This document shows, piece by piece, positions 45,555-55,015 of a stretch of 64,000 bases of DNA (position 1 is the stretch's first letter; every line of letters begins with the position of its first letter). The position numbers and the translations under genes are program-made. The DNA is from Gallionella sp. (GTDB taxonomy: Bacteria > Pseudomonadota > Gammaproteobacteria > Burkholderiales > Gallionellaceae): NCBI GenBank assembly GCA_028689145.1, contig JAQTWT010000004.1, positions 8,323-72,322 of the forward strand. The letters run 5' to 3'. Under the pieces are notes generated by a model. The model ran no database searches, had not been told where the DNA came from, and saw nothing but the letters and a program-made list of their open reading frames with translations.

Positions 45555-46973
45555 ATGAAGAAATTGATTTTGCTGATATTGCTATGCCTTTCGCCCTGCG
45601 CCGTGGGCGAGGGGTTGCCGGATTTGGGGGATGTCTCGCAGACCGTGCTTACGCCGTTGCAGGAGCGTCAGATCGGCCAGCAGAGCATGTTGCAGATCCG
45701 CGCCAGCAAGCAATTTATGGACGATGCCGAGATCGGCGATTATCTCAACCGGCTCGGCTACCGGCTGGTTGAAAGTAGCGCCGAACCCGGTTTGGGTTTC
45801 GAGTTTTTCGGGCTGGATGATTACAGCATCAATGCCTTTGCCATGCCGGGCGGTTTCATCGGTGTGAACAGCGGGTTGTTGCTGACGGTGCAGAGCGAAT
45901 CCGAGTTGGCTGCCGTGCTCGGCCACGAAATTGCCCACGTCACGCAGCACCATCTGGCACGCATGGTGGCAGGCCAACAGAACGACAGTTTGGCTTCGAT
46001 GGCGGCCATTGCCATTGCGATACTCGCATCGCGCAGTAACCCGCAGGCGGCGCAGGCAACCATGGCCGGTGTGCAGGGGTACGCCATGCAGAAACAGCTG
46101 AATTTCACGCGCACTCATGAGCAGGAAGCCGACCGCATCGGTCTGGATATTCTGCAAAAATCCAATTTTAATGTGCATGCCATGCCGGAATTTCTGGATC
46201 GCCTGCAAAGAGCCACCCGCCTGCTGGAGGGGAATATGCCGGGCTATTTGCGCACCCACCCGATCACCAGCGAACGCGTTGCCGACATCGAAAACCGTGT
46301 GCATAAGCAGCCCTATCGCATGCTTGAGGATAGTCTGGATTTTCAGCTGGTGCGTACCAAGCTGATCGGCGGGCAGAAGACTGCGCCGGATGCCGTCGCT
46401 TATTTCAGCGATGCGCTGGGTGCGCAAAAACACGGCAATCCGGTTGCACAACGCTACGGGCTGGTGAGTTCATTGCTGCGCAACAATGAAATCAAACGCG
46501 CCGCGCAAGAACTGGCGGTATTGCGCAAACAGGTAAAAATCAATCCGATGATTGAAACGCTGGCCGGGAGAGTTAAACGTGCCGACAAGAGCAGTACCGA
46601 TACTCTGGCGTTCTACCGTACTGCGGTTCAGGCTTTCCCGCAGCATCGTGCGCTGATTTACGACTATGCCGACCTGTTGTTGCAAAACAATCAGGCTGAA
46701 GTTGCCGTCAAGTTGCTCACCGAGCAACTCGTCCGCCATCCCAGCGATACCAAGTTGTACAACTTGCAGGCTCACGGCTACGCGATACAGGGTAAACGTC
46801 TCGAACAGCATCAGGCGCAAGCCTATTCATATGCGTGGCAGGGCAATTTGTTTGCCGCGATCGAGCAACTGGAACTGGCAAAACAGGCGGGCGGAAGTTT
46901 TTATCAGCTCTCGACCATAGAGAGTGATTTGAGCGAATTGCGGGAAATGACGGACGCGCGGGGAAAGCGGTAA
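45555..46973 (+). CDS. bepA: BepA-like M48 metalloprotease with TPR domain
   Basis: A 472-residue periplasmic protease/chaperone for outer-membrane protein assembly. Signal peptide MKKLILLILLCLSPCAVG, a zincin domain with the HEIAHVTQHH motif near residue 128 and the third ligand Glu in EQEADRIGLDIL near residue 195, then helical TPR repeats (about 290-465). The start at 45555 is preferred since it gives a clean signal peptide; an in-frame GTG at 45531 would add eight residues. The length matches BepA/YfgC. Confidence 0.9.
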   Translation: MKKLILLILLCLSPCAVGEGLPDLGDVSQTVLTPLQERQIGQQSMLQIRASKQFMDDAEIGDYLNRLGYRLVESSAEPGLGFEFFGLDDYSINAFAMPGGFIGVNSGLLLTVQSESELAAVLGHEIAHVTQHHLARMVAGQQNDSLASMAAIAIAILASRSNPQAAQATMAGVQGYAMQKQLNFTRTHEQEADRIGLDILQKSNFNVHAMPEFLDRLQRATRLLEGNMPGYLRTHPITSERVADIENRVHKQPYRMLEDSLDFQLVRTKLIGGQKTAPDAVAYFSDALGAQKHGNPVAQRYGLVSSLLRNNEIKRAAQELAVLRKQVKINPMIETLAGRVKRADKSSTDTLAFYRTAVQAFPQHRALIYDYADLLLQNNQAEVAVKLLTEQLVRHPSDTKLYNLQAHGYAIQGKRLEQHQAQAYSYAWQGNLFAAIEQLELAKQAGGSFYQLSTIESDLSELREMTDARGKR

Positions 46974-47009
46974 CGCAAGTATCAATTCAACATGAACAAC
47001 TAATCACGA

Positions 47010-47657
47010 ATGGAGTATTTTTTGGATCTGCTTAGCGTATTTATCGACATCGTTTTACATCTGGATGCACATCTACTGGCATTGACCGAGCAATACGGGA
47101 TATGGATCTACGCCATTCTGTTTTTGATCATATTTTGCGAAACCGGGCTGGTAATCGCGCCGTTCCTGCCCGGCGATTCGCTGCTGTTCGTGGCGGGTGC
47201 GCTGTGCGGAATGGGGGCGCTGCAACTGGAGTTGCTTGCCCCGCTGCTGATGCTTGCGGCATTCAGCGGCGATAACACCAACTACTGGATAGGCCGGTTG
47301 CTCGGGTTGCGCCTGCTGCAACGCACCAACCGGCTGATTAAACGCGAGCACCTCGACAAGACCCATGCCTTCTACGAGAAGCATGGCGGCAAGACTATTA
47401 TCTTCGCGCGCTTCCTGCCGATTGTGCGCACCTTTGCCCCGTTCGTCGCGGGCATCGGGCTGATGCGTTATCGCCTGTTTGTGATGTTCAGCGCGCTGGG
47501 CAGCGTTGCGTGGATCGCCAGCCTGACGGTGGCGGGGTATTTTTTCGGCAACATTCCGGTGGTGAAAAATAACCTCACCCTGATCATCGTTGGCATCATC
47601 GTGCTGTCATTTTTGCCGGCGTTGCGCGAGCTTGTCCGGCACCGTATGAGAGCCTGA
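47010..47657 (+). CDS. DedA/SNARE-associated family membrane protein
   Basis: A 215-residue inner-membrane protein: IFCETGLVIAPFLPGDSLLFVAGAL, then FSGDNTNYWIGRLLG, the HGGKTIIFARFLPIVRTFAPFVAGIGLM signature and C-terminal helices. These are the DedA-family hallmarks, including the E...R residues essential in E. coli YqjA/YghB. DedA proteins act in lipid scrambling (undecaprenyl-phosphate flipping for some), membrane potential and stress tolerance. It is 36 bp after bepA and may be cotranscribed. Confidence 0.93.
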   Translation: MEYFLDLLSVFIDIVLHLDAHLLALTEQYGIWIYAILFLIIFCETGLVIAPFLPGDSLLFVAGALCGMGALQLELLAPLLMLAAFSGDNTNYWIGRLLGLRLLQRTNRLIKREHLDKTHAFYEKHGGKTIIFARFLPIVRTFAPFVAGIGLMRYRLFVMFSALGSVAWIASLTVAGYFFGNIPVVKNNLTLIIVGIIVLSFLPALRELVRHRMRA

Positions 47658-47749
47658 GTAACAACTTGAAACAATTTTGGTTGAACGTCCGGGCGGAGAT
47701 CAAGTCATAATTCGGCCACGTGAATTACGGGGATTTTAGGAGCGAAAAA

Positions 47750-48451
47750 ATGAAGAAAAGTTTATTGATGTTGGCGATGCTTTCCTTGTACGGCAACAGT
47801 TATGCGACGGATTTTACCGATACCGCACGGGTAATCTCCAGCACGCCGATCTATGAGCGTGTCAGCGAACCGCGCCGCGAATGCACGACTGAAACCGTGC
47901 AGGCTGCGCCTAAAGAGCGTTCCATGAGCGGTGCAATAATCGGCGGTGTGGCCGGTGGGCTGTTAGGCAGCCAGGTCGGCAGGGGTAGCGGCAATACGGC
48001 GGCGACTGGAGCCGGTGCGGTGGCTGGTGCGGTAATCGGTGACCAGGTTGCCAACCCGGATAGCAACCGTTCCTCAACCGGCGGGATTGTGGGTGGATTG
48101 GCCGGCGCGTTGCTGGGCAGCCAGATCGGCGGCGGTACCGGCAACAAAGCCGCAACTGCGGCGGGCGGTGTTGCCGGTGTACTGATCGGTGATAGTGTCG
48201 CCAACCCTAACCAGGCGCGCACCGAGCAGGTTGAGCGTTGCCGTCAGGTGGAATCCACCCGCGAAGTCATCAAGGGTTACAACGTGACTTATCGCTACAA
48301 CGGTCAGGACATCACCACTACTTTGCCGTACCAGCCCGGTTCAACTATCCGGGTAGGTGTGAGCGTCATCGAAGATCAGCAGAGTCAACGTTATAGCAAC
48401 CGGCAAGATCGGGGGTATGAAGGCAGCAGGGACAGACCCAGTTACCAGTGA
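47750..48451 (+). CDS. Glycine-zipper outer-membrane protein
   Basis: A 233-residue exported protein with a signal peptide (MKKSLLMLAMLSLYGNSYA) and two glycine-zipper units in tandem (SGAIIGGVAGGLLGSQVG...AVAGAVIGDQVANP and GGIVGGLAGALLGSQIG...VAGVLIGDSVANP), related to the 2TM zipper of SlyB/RcsF-type envelope proteins. No lipobox Cys is seen, so it is not a lipoprotein. ATG at 47750 follows AGGAGCGAAAAA. A strong terminator follows. Confidence 0.8.
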   Translation: MKKSLLMLAMLSLYGNSYATDFTDTARVISSTPIYERVSEPRRECTTETVQAAPKERSMSGAIIGGVAGGLLGSQVGRGSGNTAATGAGAVAGAVIGDQVANPDSNRSSTGGIVGGLAGALLGSQIGGGTGNKAATAAGGVAGVLIGDSVANPNQARTEQVERCRQVESTREVIKGYNVTYRYNGQDITTTLPYQPGSTIRVGVSVIEDQQSQRYSNRQDRGYEGSRDRPSYQ

Positions 48452-48466
48452 TTTGGTTTTTTCCGC

Positions 48467-48496
48467 AAAAAAGCCCGGCTTGGTCCGGGCTTTTTT
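48467..48496 (+). terminator. Rho-independent terminator after the glycine-zipper gene
   Basis: AAAAAAGCCCGG / CCGGGCTTTTTT with a six-base loop, 15 bp after the stop. The symmetric A and T runs would also allow use from the other side. Confidence 0.88.
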
Positions 48497-48737
48497 GTGG
48501 GTATCTGTGCGGTAAGACACTTGCACAGCATGGTTTTTTGCTAGTATGCAAAACCGTTCTGGACGGTAATAGAGAGCTTCAAACTGTATCACGGTAGTTT
48601 TGGTAAATATTGCATGGACTGTTGTCGGATGAGGTGATAAGCCTGTCTGGAAATGGTTGGAGGCATAATGCCGGTAAGGCGGATGTAGAATTTTGACCGG
48701 TTCAATCGAACTGCCATGATGATTATCGGGGGGCGCA

Positions 48738-51700
48738 TTGGATAATTTGCAATATTTGTTCGACCGTCGCAACCGCCCTGCCTGGGTGGTTTTGGTTATC
48801 AGTCTTTCTTTAACTTTTGTATCTTGGTATAGCTTGCATATGCAGGCTATGAGTAGTGCCGAGCAGCAATTTGAACTGCACGTTCGTGATGTGATCGGTT
48901 CTATTGAGGAGCGGCTGCGCCAGCATGAACAGATACTACTCGGCGGCGCGGGATTGTTCGATGCCAGTGAATCGGTTGATCGTGAGGAGTGGCGCGCCTA
49001 CGTCAAACGGCTCGATCTCAGCCAAAATTACCCCGGAATTCAGGGGGTCGGATTCAGCAGGATTATCAAGCCTGCCGATTTACAGGCGCATATCGCCGTA
49101 TTACGCGCCGAGGGATTTGCGGATTATATGGTTCAACCGCCCGGCAATCGGCCGATCTATAGCCCCATCGTTTATCTGGAGCCTTTTGCCGGCCGCAATC
49201 TGGCGGCATTCGGCTATGACATGATGTCCGAAACTATCCGTGCCAAAGCCATGCGTATGGCGGCGGAGAGCGGTAAAACGGCTATATCCGGCAAGGTCAG
49301 GCTGAAGCAGGAAACGTACGGCAAGGAGCAGGCCGGTTTCTTGATGTATGTGCCGATCTATCGCCAACATCAGCCGTTGACTACACCGGATGAACGCTGG
49401 AAATCCTTGCAGGGATTTGTGTTTAGCCCTTACCGGGTCGATGACCTGTTGTCGGGCATTCTGGGCAGTCGCAAGCTCATGCTGGATTTTGTCATCTTTG
49501 ACGGCGATGCTGAAATCGACGGGGCACGCATGTCTACGTCGGCGGATGAATCGAGCCAGCAGGCTGCTTCATCGAGATTGAGTGCGTTACGCATCATCAA
49601 GGAATATGGGCATACTTGGACGGTGCGCCTGTATAGCCGCCCTGAATTTGAAGCGGGATTTAGATCACCGCTGAATTCAATCATTTTGGTGTTGGGGGGC
49701 GGTATCAGTGTGTTGCTATTTGTTCTTGCGATATTCCTGATTTTTAGGCGCGAGCGAGCCGAGGAACTTGCGCGAAAGATGACGAAAGATATTCGCCTGA
49801 ATGAAGATAAGCTGCGGCAAACCAAATATCTTCTGGATTCCGTTATCGAGAACATCCCTACCATGGTGTTTCTCAAAGATGCGAATGATCTGCGCTTCGA
49901 GTTGTTCAATAGAGCCGGGGAGGGATTGCTTGGTTATTCGCGTAGCGATTTGCTGGGCAAAAGCGACTACGATTTTTTCCCCAAAGAGCAGGCGGATTTT
50001 TTTATTGCCGCTGATCGTAAAGTTCTGGCATCGGACAAGGTTCTGGAAATCCAAGAAGAACCGATCAAGACTGCCAGCGGGGAGATGCGTTATTTCCAAA
50101 CCTGGAAAATTGCATTGCGGGATGAGAGCGGTGAGCCAACACATCTGCTCGGCATTTCAATTGATATTACTGAGCGCAAAAAATCGGCAGAGTCTATTGC
50201 CCGTATTAGCAACCTTAACCGGGCTATTGTCGATGGTGCGGAACATTTGATTATCACTACCGATACAAATGGAGTTATTCAGTCCTTCAATCATTCCGCA
50301 GAGAGCTGTTTGGGCTATCAGGCTGAGGAATTGGTTGGTAAATTGACTCCAGCGGTATTTCACGATCCCGATGAAGTGCTGCGCCGAGCTCAGGAGTTGA
50401 CTGCTGCCGGTACGCCTGTTGAGCCGGGCTTTGAGGTATTTGTCGCACGTGCAAGGCTGTTATTCGGCGGGGAAACACATGAATGGACCTATATCCGTAG
50501 GGATGGTAGCCGTTTCCCGGTGTTGCTGACAGTTACGGCTTTGCGTGATACACATGGCGAGATTAACGCCTTTCTCGGGATTGCAACGGATATTACCGAG
50601 CGAAATCAGGCAGCTCAGGAACGGCGTGATGATGCGGCACGGATCGGGGCGATCCTCGATAATGTGGTGGATGGCATTATTACCATTAACGAGGCAGGGC
50701 ATATCGAATTATTCAATAAAGCCGCTGTGAAAATATTTGGCTATAGCGAAGCTGATGTGACAGGGAAGAACATCAAGATGCTGATGCCGGAGCCTTATCA
50801 CAGTCAGCATGACGGGTATCTGCACAATTATGCGTCCACAGGGATTAAGAAAATCATCGGCATTGGACGGCAAGTTATCGGGCGGCGCAAGGATGGCTCG
50901 GTTTTTCCGATGGATTTGGCGGTATCGGAAATGCAACTTGGAGATAAGCGTATGTTTATCGGTGTGGTGCGCGACATTACCGAGCGCATCAAGATCGAGC
51001 GCATGAAGAGCGAATTCATTTCGACCGTCAGTCATGAGTTGCGTACGCCGTTGACTTCGATTCGTGGCGCATTGGCACTGATTGCCGGAGGAGTGGTTGG
51101 GGCGTTGCCGGCAGCAGCCAAACCGATGGTTGATATTGCGCATAAGAATAGTGAACGATTAATACTGTTGGTCAATGACATTCTCGATATGGAAAAAATC
51201 GAGGCGGGTAAGATGGAATTCGACATTCAGCCGGTTCTTCTTATGCCGTTGCTGAAGCAGGCTCTGGATGGCAATCAAGCATATGCAGAACAGTATCGTG
51301 TCAGTTATGAGCTTACCAGCGAGTTATCCGATGCGATGCTGAAGGTTGATAAGAACCGTCTGATGCAGGTGTTTGCTAACCTGTTCTCTAACGCCGCCAA
51401 GTTCTCTACCGCAGGTGGCAAAGTGTCGGTCGCTGTCGAGCGGCTCGGACGGCATATCCGCGTGTCGGTGAAGGATAATGGTGCAGGTATTTCGGATGAG
51501 TTCAAAGCTCGGATATTTCAAAAATTTGCCCAAGCCGATTCTTCTGACACGCGCAAAAAAGGCGGCACCGGTTTGGGGCTTTCCATTACCAAAGCCATTG
51601 TAGAACAGATGGGAGGTAGCATCGGCTTCGATTCGCAGCCGAATGTGCAGACCGTATTTTATGTCGAATTTACTGAATGGTTCGATGAACCGGTAGGTCT

Positions 51701-52130
51701 CGCTCAGCCGATACCTTTGCGCGACCATGAGATTGGGAAATCAGCGCCGACCCACCCCAAAATTTTGCATGTTGAGGATGATCAGGATGTACTGCATGTG
51801 ATACGTAGTCTTGTGGGGGAATTGGCAAATTTTGAACAAGCTATGAATTTGGTTGAAGCCAAGCAACTGCTTGCTAAGAGCCGCTATGATCTGGTGATTC
51901 TCGATCTGGGTTTGCCGGACGGTTCCGGCAAGGAATTATTGCCGCTGCTGAAAGGAGCTGTGCCGTCGATTCCGGTGCTAGTATTCTCTGCGCTTGAGGT
52001 GGGTGCCGATGTTGCGAAAAATGTGGATGGTGTGCTGGTGAAGTCGCGTACCGACAATGGACAGCTACTGGAAGTCATAAAACAATTGATCGGAATTAAG
52101 TCGGCAACCGTGGATAATTTTAATGAATAA
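48738..52130 (+). CDS. Hybrid sensor histidine kinase (CHASE-PAS-PAS-PAS-HisKA-HATPase-REC)
   Basis: 1130 residues: membrane helix about 15-33, periplasmic CHASE domain about 40-290 (RLRQHEQILLGGAGLFDAS, GFADYMVQPPGNRPIYSPIVY), second helix about 312-337, three PAS domains (about 365-490, 495-625, 640-755), HisKA with phospho-His in FISTVSHELRTPLTS near residue 765, HATPase with DNGAGI and GGTGLGLSI, and a C-terminal receiver with EDD and the Asp in LVILDLGLPDG. The start is TTG at 48738. First gene of a long overlapping operon; its stop overlaps the next gene by 8 bp. CHASE domains often sense small organic ligands. Confidence 0.93.
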   Translation: MDNLQYLFDRRNRPAWVVLVISLSLTFVSWYSLHMQAMSSAEQQFELHVRDVIGSIEERLRQHEQILLGGAGLFDASESVDREEWRAYVKRLDLSQNYPGIQGVGFSRIIKPADLQAHIAVLRAEGFADYMVQPPGNRPIYSPIVYLEPFAGRNLAAFGYDMMSETIRAKAMRMAAESGKTAISGKVRLKQETYGKEQAGFLMYVPIYRQHQPLTTPDERWKSLQGFVFSPYRVDDLLSGILGSRKLMLDFVIFDGDAEIDGARMSTSADESSQQAASSRLSALRIIKEYGHTWTVRLYSRPEFEAGFRSPLNSIILVLGGGISVLLFVLAIFLIFRRERAEELARKMTKDIRLNEDKLRQTKYLLDSVIENIPTMVFLKDANDLRFELFNRAGEGLLGYSRSDLLGKSDYDFFPKEQADFFIAADRKVLASDKVLEIQEEPIKTASGEMRYFQTWKIALRDESGEPTHLLGISIDITERKKSAESIARISNLNRAIVDGAEHLIITTDTNGVIQSFNHSAESCLGYQAEELVGKLTPAVFHDPDEVLRRAQELTAAGTPVEPGFEVFVARARLLFGGETHEWTYIRRDGSRFPVLLTVTALRDTHGEINAFLGIATDITERNQAAQERRDDAARIGAILDNVVDGIITINEAGHIELFNKAAVKIFGYSEADVTGKNIKMLMPEPYHSQHDGYLHNYASTGIKKIIGIGRQVIGRRKDGSVFPMDLAVSEMQLGDKRMFIGVVRDITERIKIERMKSEFISTVSHELRTPLTSIRGALALIAGGVVGALPAAAKPMVDIAHKNSERLILLVNDILDMEKIEAGKMEFDIQPVLLMPLLKQALDGNQAYAEQYRVSYELTSELSDAMLKVDKNRLMQVFANLFSNAAKFSTAGGKVSVAVERLGRHIRVSVKDNGAGISDEFKARIFQKFAQADSSDTRKKGGTGLGLSITKAIVEQMGGSIGFDSQPNVQTVFYVEFTEWFDEPVGLAQPIPLRDHEIGKSAPTHPKILHVEDDQDVLHVIRSLVGELANFEQAMNLVEAKQLLAKSRYDLVILDLGLPDGSGKELLPLLKGAVPSIPVLVFSALEVGADVAKNVDGVLVKSRTDNGQLLEVIKQLIGIKSATVDNFNE

Positions 52131-52506
52131 GCCAAACAAACCTTCTGTGCTGGTAGTGGACGATGACAGCATGATGCGCGAGATGCTGAAACTCATTTTA
52201 CGCAGCGATGATTATGAGGTGATCGGCGAAGCATCAAACGGACAGGACGCAATCGCGCTGTGCGAGAAATATAAGCCCGGATTGTTGCTGCTCGACATCA
52301 ACATGCCCAAGATGGATGGCCTGCAGGCGCTGCAAGAGATACGCAAGGTGAGTCCGGTAACAGTGGTGCTGATGGTAAGTGCCGAGGCAACGATGGATCG
52401 GGTGCGCGAGGCGGTATCCTTGGGAGCATCGGGTTTTGTGGTCAAGCCGCTTAATCAGGCCAGCGTACTGGATAGAATCGAGAGTTGTTTTAAGAAAAGG
52501 GGATAG
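52123..52506 (+). CDS. CheY-like response regulator 1
   Basis: A 127-residue single receiver domain with all key residues: VLVVDDDSM, phospho-Asp in LLLLDINMPKMDG near residue 58, Ser in VSAEA and Lys in VVKPLNQ. There is no output domain. It overlaps the kinase gene by 8 bp and the next regulator starts 3 bp after its stop, so it is a phosphorelay shuttle within the operon. Confidence 0.93.
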   Translation: MNKPNKPSVLVVDDDSMMREMLKLILRSDDYEVIGEASNGQDAIALCEKYKPGLLLLDINMPKMDGLQALQEIRKVSPVTVVLMVSAEATMDRVREAVSLGASGFVVKPLNQASVLDRIESCFKKRG

Positions 52507-52508
52507 CA

Positions 52509-52898
52509 ATGGCCGACAAGCTGACACGTATTTTGTATGTGGAGGATGAGCCGGATATCCAGACGGTAGCAAGGCTTGCGCTGGAAGCACTGGGCGGATT
52601 TACCGTGGAGATATGTAGCTCGGGTGGCGAGGCTCTGCAACGTGCGCCGGATTTTCAACCGCAACTGATTTTGCTGGATGTGATGATGCCGGGTATGGAT
52701 GGCCCGACCATGCTGGGCAAGTTGCGCGAATTTCCGCGATTTGCCAGTACACCAGTGGTTTTTATGACCGCAAAGGTTCAGTCGAGTGAGGTTGCAGGTT
52801 ATCTTGAGATCGGTGCGGTCGATGTTATTCCCAAGCCGTTTGACCCGATGACGTTATCTAGCCAGGTACAGAATATTTGGGAGCGTTGCCATGACTGA
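52509..52898 (+). CDS. CheY-like response regulator 2
   Basis: A 129-residue single receiver: ILYVEDEPDIQ, phospho-Asp in LILLDVMMPGMDG, Thr in FMTAKVQ and Lys in IPKPFDP. No output domain. Its stop overlaps the start of the Hpt-REC-REC-GGDEF gene by 8 bp. With the preceding gene it gives two stand-alone receivers for one kinase, which suggests branching or phosphate-sink behaviour. Confidence 0.93.
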   Translation: MADKLTRILYVEDEPDIQTVARLALEALGGFTVEICSSGGEALQRAPDFQPQLILLDVMMPGMDGPTMLGKLREFPRFASTPVVFMTAKVQSSEVAGYLEIGAVDVIPKPFDPMTLSSQVQNIWERCHD

Positions 52899-54564
52899 CC
52901 CGATAGATATGCAAGCCAAACTGAAAGTGCTTAGCGATGCTTATGCTGCACAATTGCCCGAGAAAATCAGACAGATTGAGCAGGCATGGGAGTTGTTGCC
53001 GCGGGATACGTGGGATGAGGAGAACTTTGCAACCCTGCACCGCATGGTGCATAGCCTGACCGGATCGGGAAAAACCTTTGGGTTTGCATTGCTTACCGAT
53101 GTGGCGCGCAATCTTGAGGAATATCTCAAGTCACTTGCGCTGGAAAAAATTGCTTTGAACGAGCAACAGCACAATAAGCTTCAGGTGTTAATGCGCGAAC
53201 TGCATCAGGTAACCCTGCATTGCAATTCTGTGGCAGATGATAATCCACAACTGGTTGTGCCAGCCAGCGGTGAAGCCGCCAGTCCGAAGCGCATTTTTGT
53301 GGTGGAGGGCAACCATGAGCAGGCGGAAGAACTGAAAGTTCAACTCAGCTATTTTGGTTACGATGTGGGCGCATTTAATAATCTGGCAGATTTTCGCCTT
53401 GCCATGCAGGCGAACCCGGATGTGGTGGTACTGATGGATGTGACCCTTTCTGGATCGAGTCAGGAAGGAATTGAATTAATGAAAGAAATCCAGCAAGGAC
53501 GGGATATACCCGTACCTGTGTTCTTTTTGACTGCGCGTGACGAACTTGCGATCAGATTGGAAGCGGTGCGTGCGGGTGGTATAGCCTATCTAAGCAAGCC
53601 GATCAACATCGGCAATCTGATCGATAAACTGGATACGCTGACTTCGACCCTGCCATCCGCGCCATACCGGGTTTTGGTCGTTGATGATTCGGAGTCGATT
53701 ACCAGCTATTGTGCAACGGTGCTGGAGCAGACCGGAATGGTGGTAAAGGTGGTCAATAATCCGCTGGACGTGATGTCTCCGCTGCTTGAATTTACCCCGG
53801 ATTTAATTTTGCTCGATATCTATATGCCGGGATGCAATGGTTTGGAATTGGCCAAGGTCATTCGGCAGCTCGATGCTTTTATCAGCATTCCGATCGTATT
53901 TCTGTCCGCCGAAAGCGATTTGGATAAGCAGCTTTTTGCGATGGGCTTGGGAGCAGACGATTTTCTGACCAAGCCGATACAACCTCAGCACATGATTTCT
54001 GCAGTAACCAGCCGGATTCAGCGCTCCCTTGTCCTGCGCTCGTTCATGGTGCGCGACAGTCTGACGGGATTGCTTAACCATACCGCCATCAAGGATCAGC
54101 TGGATCGGGAAGTGGCACAGACAAAGCGTCGCGGCATGCCGCTGGCTTTTGCGATGGTCGATATAGACCACTTTAAGCATGTGAACGATACCTACGGCCA
54201 TCCTGCCGGGGATCGTGTGATCAAAAGCCTGTCGCGTTTGCTGAAACAGCGTCTGCGTGAGACGGATATGGTCGGGCGTTACGGCGGTGAAGAATTCGCG
54301 GTGATCCTGAGCAATACCAATGGTGAAACCGCACAAAAAGTTCTGGATGCGATTCGCCACGATTTTTCGCAATTGCGCCACATGGCGGACGGGAAGGAAT
54401 TCTCTGCCACATTCAGTTGCGGGATTGCCGATGTTTCCTTCTTCGGTGATTCAACCAAGCTGTGCGATGCGGCAGACAGGGTGCTTTACAAAGCCAAACA
54501 TGCCGGTCGCAATCGGGTGCTGTTGGGTGATGCGCCTGCGGTCAGCGGTACCGATTTTGTTTAG
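52891..54564 (+). CDS. Hpt-REC-REC-GGDEF protein (phosphorelay-controlled diguanylate cyclase)
   Basis: 557 residues: Hpt domain (about 1-115, phospho-His in LHRMVHSLTGSGKTFGF near residue 53), a first receiver (about 133-250) whose acidic pair is degraded (VVEGNHE) though an Asp remains in VVLMDVTLSG, a second complete receiver (about 258-375; VVDDSE, LILLDIYMPG, FLTKPIQ) and a GGDEF domain with the active GGEEF form (about 385-545). Phosphate from the hybrid kinase could be relayed to activate c-di-GMP synthesis. The putative output is the exopolysaccharide glycosyltransferase encoded downstream; that link is inferred from operon structure. Confidence 0.92.
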   Translation: MTDPIDMQAKLKVLSDAYAAQLPEKIRQIEQAWELLPRDTWDEENFATLHRMVHSLTGSGKTFGFALLTDVARNLEEYLKSLALEKIALNEQQHNKLQVLMRELHQVTLHCNSVADDNPQLVVPASGEAASPKRIFVVEGNHEQAEELKVQLSYFGYDVGAFNNLADFRLAMQANPDVVVLMDVTLSGSSQEGIELMKEIQQGRDIPVPVFFLTARDELAIRLEAVRAGGIAYLSKPINIGNLIDKLDTLTSTLPSAPYRVLVVDDSESITSYCATVLEQTGMVVKVVNNPLDVMSPLLEFTPDLILLDIYMPGCNGLELAKVIRQLDAFISIPIVFLSAESDLDKQLFAMGLGADDFLTKPIQPQHMISAVTSRIQRSLVLRSFMVRDSLTGLLNHTAIKDQLDREVAQTKRRGMPLAFAMVDIDHFKHVNDTYGHPAGDRVIKSLSRLLKQRLRETDMVGRYGGEEFAVILSNTNGETAQKVLDAIRHDFSQLRHMADGKEFSATFSCGIADVSFFGDSTKLCDAADRVLYKAKHAGRNRVLLGDAPAVSGTDFV

Positions 54565-54622
54565 CCGATGGCAAGACAAATCATGTTGTTAATACATGAT
54601 AAAAATAAGTGGCATTAACAGT

Positions 54623-55015
54623 ATGGTGTCCATAAATCCGCAGGGAGTGATAATGATCGTCGAGGATGATGAGCATATTGCTCAGCTTCTCGAGTTTCTT
54701 TTTCAGCGCGAGGGTTTTGGAACTAGCTGTGCATCTGACGGGCAGGCAGCGGAACAAATGATCGAATGCGGGCCTCCGCCTGTGCTGATATTGCTGGATG
54801 TGATGCTTCCGTATCAGGACGGTTTTCATCTGCTGAAACATATACGCAGACAGCCAAAGTGGGAGACCATTCCAATAATCATGCTGACGGCAAAATCACA
54901 GGAAAGTGATATTGTCCGTGCGCTGGATGCCGGAGCGAATGACTATGTGGTAAAGCCGTTTCAACCCAGTGAACTGGTGGCCAGAGTGAAACGTTTATTG
55001 AAAGTGCAACCATGA
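54623..55015 (+). CDS. CheY-like response regulator 3
   Basis: A 130-residue single receiver: VIMIVEDDEHIAQLLEFLF, phospho-Asp in LILLDVMLPYQDG, Thr in MLTAKSQ, Lys in VVKPFQP. The start is ambiguous: ATG at 54596, 54623 or 54653. The last has the best ribosome binding site (GGGAG) but would cut into the first strand, so 54623 is given. The stop overlaps yaiO-like by 4 bp. Confidence 0.85.
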   Translation: MVSINPQGVIMIVEDDEHIAQLLEFLFQREGFGTSCASDGQAAEQMIECGPPPVLILLDVMLPYQDGFHLLKHIRRQPKWETIPIIMLTAKSQESDIVRALDAGANDYVVKPFQPSELVARVKRLLKVQP